NCBI RefSeq assembly: GCF_042984175.1
Contig: NZ_CP155569.1
Coordinates: 868,001 to 932,000 of the forward strand
Source: Mycoplasma_N cavipharyngis
GTDB taxonomy: Bacteria; Bacillota_I; Bacilli_A; Mycoplasmatales; Mycoplasmoidaceae
Length of the DNA: 64,000 bases
Direction of reading: 5' to 3'
In this document: positions 44,857-55,198 of the stretch, piece by piece
Position numbering within the stretch: the first letter of the stretch is position 1
Layout of the letters: every line of letters starts with the position of its first letter
Notes under the pieces: generated by a model
Database searches by the model: none
Told to the model about the DNA's origin: nothing
The model's input: the letters and a program-made list of their open reading frames with translations, nothing else
Position numbers and translations under genes: made by a program

Positions 44857-45468
44857 ATGAACAATAAAACTAAATATAGTTTATATTTTGGTAATCTAAA
44901 AGATGAAGTAATTTTAATTTTAATTAAAACAACAGCAAAATCAATTAGTATTAAATCACAAACAATTATGCAAAATAAAATTAGTGATTCACTATTAATT
45001 CATGTCAGACAATTTTTAAGTCAAAATAGTTTAACTAAAAATGATTTATCAGCAATTTATATTAATCATGGTCCATCCAAATTTAATGCTGATCGGCTAT
45101 TAACTTTAACAACAAAAACTTTAGCATGTTTTCAAAATATTCCTTTATATGTTATTAGTAATTTAAAATTGCATTTGTTGTATGCTAAAGCTAATGCCAT
45201 TATTATTGAAGATAATTCTAATAATTTTTATCTTGCTCATGTTGAGAAACAAAAATTAATTGAAGTTTATTTACCAAAAAGTGAACTTGATCATTATCTT
45301 GAACAAAAGCAAATAAAACCAAATAAAATTACTTGAATGAATTTAGAAGAACATAAAGTGGCTGTTTTAGAAAATTTAAATAATTTTCATTTAGTTTTAG
45401 AACCAGCATTACTAAAAACTAATTATGTAAAAGATCCACTAAGAATAAGAAAAAATGAAAATGAATAA
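44857..45468 (+). CDS. Probable TsaB (t6A tRNA modification)
   Basis: Predicted 203 aa, shorter and more divergent than E. coli TsaB. The best support is YINHGPSKFNADRLLTLTTKTLACFQNIPLYVISNL, which follows the family pattern G-P-G-S-F-T-G-x-R-x-x-x-x-x-A-K-x-L-A followed by a conserved valine-serine strand. No signal peptide or TM. Would act with TsaD/TsaE downstream of the TsaC-like enzyme at 27499. The cluster with an RNA-modifying pseudouridine synthase fits. The last 14 bases overlap the next gene. Confidence 0.65.
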
Positions 45469-46267
45469 ACGTATTTTAGTTGTTTGTGACATTGATGGAA
45501 CATTATTAAATCCCCAACACCAATTAGATCAATTTACGATTGATACTTTTAAAAAATTAAATCAGCAACGTTCTGATGTCATTATTTGTTTAGCAACAGG
45601 AAGAAGTTGAGAAGAAACTAAAAAAATTTATCAGCAATTAAGTTTAAATACAGTTACTATTTGTTGTAATTCATGTCAAATTGTTAATTATACTGATAGC
45701 AATTTTAAACCGCGCCATTTTACTTTTGATCGTAGTTTTTTAGTGGAAATTCTATCTGATCCAGTATTTATTGATGATATGGAATGAACTTCATTAATTA
45801 CTGTTGATCAAAACTATCTTTTTAAAAGTGAAAAAGAAATTCAACAGTTTTTAAATCAAAATTTTCATCAGTGTCATCATGAAATTGTTTATATAAGAAC
45901 TAAATTCAAATGTAAAAGTTCAGTTAATTATTTATTTGGTCGGGTGAAAAAAATTGCTGCTAATTTACTAATTCAGTGTTGAGAATATGCCAATAAAGAA
46001 ATCTATTTTATGGAAATTGGTGTTCCTTATGCTACTAAAAAATTAGGCATAGAATTTTTAGCTAGTTATTACAATGTTGATTATCGCAATATTTATCTCT
46101 TTGGTGATAACATTAATGATATTACAATGCTACAAATGCCATGTAATACTTATGCTTTAGCTAGTGGTATTAATCAAGCTAAAATTTATGCTAAACACAT
46201 TACTGAAAAAGGGAATGATCAGTGTGGAGTAGCAAATGAATTAATTAAAATTTTCAACATTAAATAA
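45455..46267 (+). CDS. Cof-type HAD phosphatase
   Basis: Predicted 270 aa. HAD motif I VCDIDGTLLN at residues 10-19, motif II LATGR, and motif IV FGDNINDITML with the cap domain between, typical of Cof/YidA sugar-phosphate phosphatases. Substrate unknown. Two in-frame ATG codons (45455 and 45461) overlap the end of the tsaB-like gene. Confidence 0.92.
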
Positions 46268-46272
46268 AAATT

Positions 46273-46292
46273 TATATCAAAAATGTTTGATA
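46273..46292 (+). terminator. Short hairpin after Cof-type gene
   Basis: ATATCAAA / TTTGATAT with a 4-base loop directly after the stop codon, without a long T-run; weak terminator. Confidence 0.5.
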
Positions 46293-46298
46293 TTCTGT

Positions 46299-46304
46299 TA
46301 TAAT
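46299..46304 (+). promoter_or_regulatory. -10 box of surface protein gene
   Basis: TATAAT in TTATAATGCTG; leader of about 130 bases before ATG 46439. Confidence 0.5.
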
Positions 46305-46438
46305 GCTGTTCTAAAATTAATTTTATTAAGAATTAAGATCATTTCTGATGATTGTTTAATAGTAAAAACAATCATTTTGATCACTATCTGATTAATAAAT
46401 TAATTAATACCTTATAATTCTAATAATAAAAATTTTAC

Positions 46439-49036
46439 ATGAATATTAAAAACAAATTTGGTAATAAAAAGTTTCGTTTTAAATTTATTTTCTATTCAGT
46501 TTCACTAATTGCTTTATCTGCTATTGTTATTGCCACTCCTTTAAGTCTAATAAGAAATTTAAGTAATGATAATGATTATTTAAAACAAATTAAATTTAAC
46601 GAACGTGATCAAACATTAAATCTTGTTTTTAATACTGTTTCAGCAATTCAAAAAGAAAATGGTGCTAAAGTTGCATTATTTTTAGTTAAAAAAAATGATC
46701 AGCAACCAATTATTAAACAATTGGATTTAAAACCTGATCAAGTTAGTTATCTTTTTAATCTTGCTGATCTAATTCCTAATGAAGAGTATCGTATTAGTCA
46801 AATTGTTCAAAAATCAAACCAAAATACTCTTAATATTGTTCCTAAATCTCCTTTTGTTTTTGTTTTTAAAAATGATGCTAAAATTAATGATCTGAACCAA
46901 TTAGAAACAACAAAAAATCCAGTACCAAGTGCGACTTTAGATCCAAAACCAACAGAAACAAAACCAACTACAGATCCTAAACCAGCTGTTCAACCAGTTA
47001 AACCAAGTGTTAAACCAGTAGAACCAATTGTTGAATCAACTAAAACACCACCACAACTTGATAATAAAACACAAGAGCAATTAAATGCTCAAACTAATGA
47101 TGTTTCAAGTTTGGCGCAAATGATCAAAACCACACTAACTAAAACAGATATTAATAACATTAAACTTACTCTTGATTTTAGTGCCAATGCTACAAACAAT
47201 AATTTCTTTCAAAAACTAGAAAACAAATTTCCAACTTTATATTATGTTATTGCTAATGATCAACCATTAATTATTAGTCAAACACCAACTGTTAATAAGC
47301 AAAATCAAGAATTACAATTTCATGGTAGTGAAAAAATTAATAAAAATAAAACACAATATCAATTTACATTAAATAATTTAGATCTTAATCAAACTTATTT
47401 TTTACAAAAAATTGTTTTTAATGATCAGCAACAAATTAGTCCAAAAAATAATTCAGATAATACAACTAATTCATTAAGAGCAAAAAGAAGTGTAACTAAT
47501 GCTTCAACAAATGAAATTATTTTTTCAACTAGTGAACAAAATAATTTAGTGATTGAGTTTACTTTAATTGATAAACTAACAGTTGAAAAAAATGTTGGTT
47601 CAGCTAAAGTTAAAGTTCATTTGAAAAAAATTGCGCGTGATGAAAAAAATAATAAAACTTATCAACTAGCTTATAAAATTAAAAAAGATCAAGAAGTAGT
47701 TGGATTAACACAAAATCAATTGAATCATCAAGAAACTAAATTTGTTATAGCTAAAATAAATGATCAAAATAAAAATGAATTAGAGTTTCTTCTTGATGAC
47801 TTAAATTTAAATACTAATTATCAAATTACTGATTTACAACAAATCTTAACAAATAGTCAATCAAGTTTGATGATTAATAATCATTTTTCTTTAAAATACA
47901 ATCAAAATATTATTACTGAAGGAATTGATTTAAATAATGAAGTAAATAATTTTAGTTCATTTCCGTTTAATTTTGATTTAAATGCCAAATTAGTACAATT
48001 TAATAATTTTAATGAAGCAACTTTACAAGCATCATTTGTTGTTAATCATAATTTTAATAATAGTGAACCTTTAAAATACAAAATTACTTTTTCTCAAAAA
48101 ATTAATGGAGCAACAACTGTAACTGAAAAAGTTTATCAAGACTTTGTTACAACTAAACAAACTAATAATCAAATTTTGCACACCATTACTAATAGTGGTT
48201 TAAATGAATCAGACAATCAAACTTTAACATTAAAAAAATTAGAAGTTCAGAAAACTAATAATTCTAATTCATGATTAACAATTCCAGATAAAGATAACTT
48301 TAATAATAAATCAGTAAATATTTTAAGTAAAAATAGTTATTTAAGAAAAATTGATCAAACAATTCAAACTGATGCTAATATTACTAATTTAAATAATTAT
48401 CCAGCACAATATATTACTAAAATCGGTAATCAAAGTACAGCAATTCAAAAATTATTTAATGATCAAAAAGTAAAATTTGATGGCTTTTTTAAAACAAAAA
48501 GAAACTTAAAAGACGTAATAATTTTGCGTTATAAAGTTCTATATCATAATAAAGAAGAAAATCGCAGTATTACTTTAGATCAAATTCCCCAATTAATTGC
48601 TACTAAAAATAATAATCAATATTGAAGTGTTAGTGCTAATTCTCAAGGTTATTATTTTTCTAAATATTATGTTGCATCTAATACTTTATATGAAGATGAT
48701 AATTATTGGTATTCTGATCGATTAAATCGTGATATTGTTTTTAAATTAACTCCTAAAAACAAAAATCAAGGACGATACATTAATTATTTAATGGTTTATA
48801 CATTTAATAATAATGATTATTATGGAAATAGCCAATTATTACCAAAATATCTTGATCAAAACAATCAAACTAAAAAAATTAATGTTCAATCTTTTCAAAG
48901 ATTAAACAAAAAATATGTCGCATGAACTATTTTGGTTAATGATTTTGTTAAAGAATTTTCGATTACTTTTCCTAAAGGCAAACAATCAAAATGAACCTCA
49001 ATTACTCATTTTGAAATTAGTACAACAAAAAATTAA
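46439..49036 (+). CDS. Large anchored surface protein with repeated Ig/FN3-like segments
   Basis: Predicted 865 aa. N-terminal basic region plus TM (residues 18-40) without lipobox, then extracellular. Three segments share a L-x-x-L-x-x-N-x-x-Y-x-I-x-x-I pattern (LADLIPNEEYRISQI, LNNLDLNQTYFLQKI, LDDLNLNTNYQITDL), similar to the repeats of the DUF1410-type domains of Ureaplasma/Mycoplasma surface proteins. Residues about 165-205 are a Pro/Lys/Val/Thr-rich linker (DPKPTETKPTTDPKP and similar). The C-terminal 200 residues are Tyr/Trp-rich. Function unknown; likely antigen or adhesin. Own promoter. Confidence 0.65.
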
Positions 49037-49148
49037 TTTAATTAATTTAGATTAAAAATAAAACTATTTTATTGCTAAAAGAAAATAATCTCGATAAAAT
49101 TATTAATATAGATTAGTTGGTACTAATAAAAAAAGTGAAGTGATCATT

Positions 49149-51755
49149 ATGAAAAATATTCAAAAGCATATCATTAAATGAATTAGTTTTTTGTCTACTG
49201 CTGTTTTTCTTAGTTTAGGTTTAAGCTATAAATCAAGTAATGATCATGCCAATTTAACTAAAACAAGTTTTATTCAAAATGCTTTAGTTAGTCAAAAGAA
49301 TAATCATTCTAGAAATCAACCACCAATTAATTCATCAAATCTTTCTAAGTCAAAACCATTAATTACTAATAAAATTAAAGGTTATTCTAATATTGAATTA
49401 AATCAAAAAATTGATCTCACTTTAAAAGAAGTTAATCGCATTTTCAAAAATAAGTTAAAAAGTAATAATAACTCTTATCCTCAATCACAAAAAGAAACTG
49501 ATGATCAAGCAATAACTTATCTGTTAACAAAAATAACTAATAAATCAAGTGTATGATATCCAATTGTTTTTGATCGTTTAAAAAATATTTTAAATTACAA
49601 TTTTCAAAACCAATATTTTCAACATAAGATTAGTTCAATTGACACAAAATATTTTCCTTATAAAAAATATTTAAGTGCAAATAATTCATTAATTTCATAT
49701 TTCAATCAACTAAATTTTGATCCAATAGTTCTTAACACTTTAAGAGATGATGAAATTAAACAATCTGTAACAAATTTTTTAAATAGTTGAAAAAATTATT
49801 TAACTGATAAAAATTGGGCATTATTGTATAACCGTTTTGGTGTTGATTGGTATTATCTTCTTTTTAAAAAATCAAATCGTTTTGGTTTTGCTTGATATGA
49901 TCTAATTCCTAAAAAATTAATTCCACATAAAGAATATAATGCAGTTTTTACTAATCAGCATTATCAAAATTTAATTGATGCAATTACATCTAATAAAGCA
50001 AATAGTAATATTATTAATCGTGCTGGATTAAGTAAAGAACAAAATAATGTAGAGAACAAATTAAATGCCAAACTTGAAACAGATAAAAAATTTTTAGAAG
50101 ATAAGATTGCAAATAAGCAAAATCAAATATTTACTGATCATACACCAGATAAAGTAGCAAAATTTATTGCTGAATTATCAAACCGTGATCCTAAAGATTT
50201 TGATTTCAAGTCAAAATGAAATTTAAATTTTAGTGATTTAAATGATATTTCATTTAACAATAATATTTTTGATAATTTAAAAAACGATGTTAAATTAGTT
50301 GAATTTAAAGTTATTGGTGATGATAGTTCATATTATCCTGATATTTCACCAAAACTTAATTGAACATTACAATTAAATAATGCTTTTATTTCCAACCAAT
50401 CTGATTTTAATTATCAAAATACTGTTGAAGAATCAGCATATCAAATTTTTCAATTACTTTTTGAAACAATTTCAAAACAACCTAATGCTTATCTTGAATT
50501 AAAAGAAGGTGCAATTGATCGATTTATAAAAAATCAAAAATTTGATAATTATGATTTCAAACTTATCAATGATTTAGGATCTTTTTTGAACAAGAGAAAT
50601 CTATTTTTAAAAATTAAAGAAATTGAAACTGGATCTAATATTAATCAATATCAAATTACTTTAATAGGTTATTATAATTTCAATGAACATGCTTATAGAT
50701 CTGATTTTAGACATGAAGAAAAAAATAGTTTCAAACATTTCACTTATCATTTAGATTTTGATTTAGAACAATCATTATTAAATCAAGCCCCACATTTAAA
50801 ACCAAAAATTATTAATAACAATTTTCAAGCAGAAGCAATTTCTACATTGCAAAAAGATGATTTAAAATACGATAATCCTAATTCAATTTTTAATTATCAA
50901 CCAATTTCAATAATTTCTAAAAATCAAAATTCATTAGATCCAAAATTAGAAATTACCACTTTAATTACTTTAAATCATCCATTAACTACTAATAAATCTC
51001 TTACTTATGTTACTAGTTTTGATCTTAATGACTTTAGTAAAGATTTAAGTAATTTTGATCAATTGGCTTTATTTCTAACTAAAGAAATAATTGCAAAAGA
51101 AAAATTAGATGATGATTTATCAGCTTCTAACTTAAATAATATTTATCAAAAAGCTTTAGCAAAAACAAAAAGTGATCCTGAATTCAATAATCGTTCGATT
51201 AATCAAAATCTGAAAATCTTTAGTGAAAATTATCATGATTTAATTAAACAATCACATAAATTAACACCTGAAAGTATTAAAAGTTATCAAGATTATCAGC
51301 AATTAAAAAATCGTTTAGAAAAACAATTAATTAAAGCAGGAATTAATTTAAAAAGTAAATTTGCTCAAGGTTTATTTAATCAAATTAATCAAACTCAAGA
51401 AGAGTCATTAACTAATCCTAATGCCACTTTAAAACCAGAATTTTTAGATTTAATTGATTTTATTAATCGATCAGAAAATAATTTAAACACATTTAAAGCA
51501 CTTACTAGTTTAATTGAAAAATATAGTCCTGAAGAAATTAATTTAGCTCTAAATCAAACCCAAAAAAATTTATCTTACGCATTCACTGGAATTAGTTCAT
51601 TAATTGTTATTAGTTCAATTGGAATGATTGTTAGGGGTATGAAATTAAATAGTAGAAAATACCAATTAAGAAAATCAATGATCATTACTATTGGAGCAAT
51701 TCTTTTAATTGTTAGTGTTTCTGGATTATCATACTTACTAACAATTCTTTTATAA
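49149..51755 (+). CDS. Large membrane protein, paralogue family copy 1
   Basis: Predicted 868 aa. Signal anchor at residues 10-28; hydrophilic Asn/Lys/Gln-rich ectodomain of about 770 residues; then, near the C-terminus, two TM segments (YAFTGISSLIVISSIGMIVRG and IITIGAILLIVSVSGLSYLLT) with a short basic loop between, ending at the second TM. Same family as 60312-62909 and 62964 onwards: shared blocks are GYS-LE-N-KI at about 80-95, YNFQNQ..., HKEYNAVF, EFNNRS-NQN, LKPEFLDLIDFIN-SENN and the entire TM end, which is nearly identical even in DNA. Function unknown. Start ATG 49149. Confidence 0.75.
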
Positions 51756-52279
51756 AAAAATCATCAGTAGAGATATAGTTTTAGAAATTATCTTAAAGTT
51801 GATGGAATTCTAGAAATTATCAACAAAAACATCCTAACAACAAATTAGGATGTTTTTTTATTTTCTTCAACTAATTTTGATTCATTAAAAAATAATTTTT
51901 ATCCATAAGCAAAAATATTAAAATGGTTCATAACTTTCAAAAAATTTTAAATTCAAAAACGATTGAACAATAAATTTTTTAAAAATCCATGTCAATTTGT
52001 AAAAATAAATCTTGAAAAATTCACAATTAATCAAAGGAAAATAATTATTTCAAAAATCAAACAACTGTTTTAAAAAATTTTATTAAAGTAAAAGAAAGAA
52101 ATTAGTTCTTAAAAAAGACTAAATTCAGCACTAATCTTGAACAAAAAACTTACTGCATACTAGTTAATCATATTTAAAAACAAGAATCAAAATCAGACAA
52201 ATTTTTTCTTAGATTTAAAAGATGGGTAATATCAAAAAAATTTAATAAAATAAATCTAATTAAAAAGGAGTAAATAAAG
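51756..52279. other. Intergenic region, left border of defence-like island
   Basis: After the terminator near 51830 there is about 370 bases of A+T-rich sequence without an ORF. Its right end (52234-52266) repeats almost exactly before the next paralogue at 53376-53407. Confidence 0.55.
51828..51860 (+). terminator. Terminator of membrane protein copy 1
   Basis: Stem CATCCTAA / TTAGGATG with a 7-base loop followed by seven T. Confidence 0.85.
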
Positions 52280-53209
52280 ATGAATATTGAAAAAATGAAG
52301 CCAATTTTTACTAAAAATAAAACTGACATTACTTTTAATGAATTGGGTCAAAAATTAGGACATCATCCAATTATTATTCTTTATTTAGAACGTGAAGATG
52401 AATATTGTTATTTAAAAATTCGTAGTGCTAGAGATGATGATGGAAGATTTAAAAAACCTAATTTTAATGATGTTTTTCTTCCTGCAAATCCTAATGCTAA
52501 AGGCATATTAAAAAACGATTCTTATGTTGATCCTACTAAGATTTATCACATTAAAAGATCTGAACTTGAAAAATATGTTGATCCAAATAATTCTCATTCT
52601 ATTGGTTCAATTGATCCAATTAAAGGATTAGATATTTATTATGAAGTACTACATAACTTAAATCAAAAACCACCCTTTTGTTCAATAATGAAAGTTAGTT
52701 ATGATCAAAATTTAAACAAATTTATTAGCAAAACCGAGTATGCTCATGAAGAATTATTAAATCATGAATGAAGATTATTACAAAAAAAAATAGAGAAAGA
52801 ATCTGATGAAATCAAAGAAAAGTGAAGCATTGAATTTGAAAATTTGAAAAAAACCGTTCATGAAAACGCTCCTAACTTTTTTTGACCTGCATGAACTAAC
52901 AAACAACTTTGCGAAGATATTGCTTGTTGTATTTCTGAAGAAAGTAATTATTATTGAAATGACTTTTTTTCATTACACGAGCCCTTAGATGCGATTTATG
53001 AAAAGTTACAATATCAAAAAATTAAAGTTTTTAAAGCGGCTTCTGATCCTAATCGACCATATAAAATTAAAAATATTATCGAGTTTGAAAACTTTTTAAA
53101 AGAAAACAATTATATTCAATATCATACTTATCAAGAAATGGAAAAAATAAGAGAAGAACAAGAAGAACAAGCAGAAAAAACCAAAAAATCAAATTCATAC
53201 GAACGATAA
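52280..53209 (+). CDS. Unknown protein A of a duplicated pair (PemK/ToxN-like N-terminus suspected)
   Basis: Predicted 309 aa, soluble. Residues 1-160 align with the neighbour at 53421: TFNELGQKLGHHPIIILY / TFSELEKNLENRPFVVYF, YCYLKIRSARDDDG / YRYLKMRSARDNDG, DSYVDPTKIYHIKRSELEKYV / DYYIDTTKIFNIKQEEFDRFM, KTEYAHEELL / RTEYAHRELL. The pattern (P-V/I-x-Y, Y-L-K-I-R-S-A, a Y-I/V-D-x-T/P-K-I-x-x-I segment) is reminiscent of the small beta-barrel of PemK/MazF/ToxN nucleases; this is a weak inference. The C-terminal half is helical and ends in a Glu-rich tail. AAAGGAG 9 bases upstream of the ATG. Confidence 0.6.
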
Positions 53210-53237
53210 GAAGTAATATTTAATAATAATTAAAATT

Positions 53238-53266
53238 AATCAGCATTAATTGTGCTGATTTTTTTA
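53238..53266 (+). terminator. Terminator, duplicated copy 1
   Basis: Stem ATCAGCA / TGCTGAT with T-run; identical to the one at 54612-54640 after the paralogous gene. Confidence 0.85.
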
Positions 53267-53420
53267 TTAAACAAACCTTATTAAAAAATATCAATTTAAG
53301 AATATTTGAAGAGATAATTTCATGAATTAATGAATTATTAGGCATTCAAACGAATTTTTAGTAGTAAAAAAAATTAAAAAATTTAATAAAATAAATCTAA
53401 TTAAAAAAAGGGGAATAATT

Positions 53421-54578
53421 ATGAATCTAGATTTAAAGTTAAAAACAATAATTCCTGATAAAAAAGCAGAAGTAACTTTTAGTGAATTAGAAAAAAATTT
53501 AGAAAATCGTCCATTTGTTGTTTATTTTCCTGATGATAATTATGATTATCGCTATTTAAAAATGCGTAGTGCTAGAGATAATGATGGAAATTTAAAAAAA
53601 ATTAAAAATAAAGAAATTTTTGTTCCTAAAAATTCTAATGAAAATAAATTTTTGGACCAAGATTATTATATTGATACAACTAAAATTTTTAATATTAAGC
53701 AAGAAGAATTTGATCGATTTATGAATTGAAAAGAAATTTATAATATAGAAGAAATTGATCCAGTATATGGGTCATGAATTTATTGTACTTTAATAAAAAA
53801 CTTACGACAAAAACCACCATTATGTTCATTAATTACAGTAAATTTTGATCAAGATTTAAATAAATTTATTAGTAGAACTGAATATGCTCATAGAGAATTG
53901 CTTGATTATGAATATGATCAATTAATTGATGAAGAAAAAACAAAATATGATAAAGTTTATCGATTTTTAATTAAAAACCGCTGTAAAGCTACATTTAAAA
54001 TTTTACGAAATTGTGAAAGTATTAATAATGGTTTTGATGAAGATTATCATTATCATTATAGTCAATATAGATATCATATTGATAAAAATACAGATTTTTG
54101 CGATGAAATTGAAAAATTATTTATTGATAATTGAAACTATTTTCAAAACAAAAATTTATCTAATGAAGATATTAAAGATGGATTAGAAAAATTTGATCAA
54201 AATTTGAAAAATTTATTATCAAACAAATATGTTCCATTAAAAAAAACAATGTCATATGAAGAATATGAGAAACTAATAACGTTGTTAACTGAATGACTAA
54301 AAAATTTAGATCAAACAAAATTAATTTTAAATCCAACAGAATTAGTGACCTTAAAAAAGAATTGTGATTCTGATTTGGTTTATAAAATTGTTGATCCAAA
54401 AACAAATGAAATCTTATTAGAACATTTAAATAATCAAGGAATTGAAGTTGATGTTAATGATATTTTAAAGGAAAAATATTATCTTAAATACATGATTATA
54501 AATGAATACATTCAAGAAGTTAATTTTAAATATTTAAAAATAAATCCATATCATATAGACTATCACAAAAAACAATAA
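53421..54578 (+). CDS. Unknown protein B of a duplicated pair
   Basis: Predicted 385 aa, open with several TGA Trp codons. The first 160 residues are paralogous to protein A (see that entry), the rest is different: a helical region with MSYEEYEKLITLL and a C-terminal part ending NPYHIDYHKKQ. Conserved N-terminal domain with divergent C-termini suggests swapped effector domains (inference). Upstream 32 bases and downstream terminator are duplicated with it, so the whole transcription unit was copied. GGGG lies 8 bases before the ATG. Confidence 0.6.
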
Positions 54579-54611
54579 TTAATTAATAATTTAATTAATA
54601 ATTATCAAAAC

Positions 54612-54640
54612 AATCAGCATTAATTGTGCTGATTTTTTTA
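54612..54640 (+). terminator. Terminator, duplicated copy 2
   Basis: Same hairpin and T-run as 53238-53266, followed by similar flanking sequence for another 60 bases or so. Confidence 0.85.
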
Positions 54641-54864
54641 TTGAACAAATTTTATTAAAAGATATCAATTTAAATATTTGAAGCAATAGTTTAATGAATT
54701 AATGAATTTTAAATTAATATCATATTTTTAATAATGCGATCAAACTAAAAATAATGCAATTTTTGAAAAATTTATGAAATCAATATTTTAATAATTCTAA
54801 ATTAAAAAAGTTTATTAATCAATTAAAGATTAAGTATTAAAAAAACCTAAAAATAATTATTTAA

Positions 54865-55032
54865 AATTTCAATCAACGATTAAAAATTTGTGATTGAAAA
54901 TATGAATTAATTGCCGATTTAATTAAATCAATAAATTTAATCAAACTAAAAACAAAAGAATGGGATCAATTTATTGAACAATGAATTGAACAATTTAATC
55001 AAATTTTATCAACTAAAAACGATTCCTGATAG
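54865..55032 (+). pseudogene. ORF remnant
   Basis: Open frame between stops without a start codon; it reads NFNQRLKICDWKYELIADL, a Lys/Ile-rich middle, then EWDQFIEQWIEQFNQIL, ending in Trp-stop. Amino-acid composition looks protein-like (three Trp codons, amphipathic helix). Possibly the 3' end of a third member of the duplicated gene set, but no clear match to A or B; unassigned. Confidence 0.35.
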
Positions 55033-55136
55033 ACTCTGTTATGATGTAATGTATTGTTATCATATTTTTTGAGATATTTGTTGTTATTATCTTCAAATCC
55101 GTTTATTGGTTCAAAATCATTTTTGTTCAATAAAAA

Positions 55137-55172
55137 AGATCTCTAATAAAAACAAAGAGATGTTTTTTTAAT
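55137..55172. terminator. Bidirectional terminator
   Basis: ATCTCT / AGAGAT with an 11-base loop, A-rich on one side and seven T on the other; located between the remnant and the convergent restriction gene. Confidence 0.65.
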
Positions 55173-55198
55173 AATTAAATTAATTATTTTAGTGCTAA

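Larger units (their letters stand above)
54579..55198. other. Intergenic region with ORF remnant and bidirectional terminator
   Basis: Begins with the duplicated terminator (54612-54640). A start-less frame at 54865-55032 reads about 55 codons. A hairpin near 55137-55172 separates it from the convergent restriction gene. Confidence 0.6.

Noticed and set aside
52280..54640. CRISPR-like array, because of repeated elements around the duplicated genes
   Set aside because: Only two copies of each element are present and they flank genes rather than short spacers.
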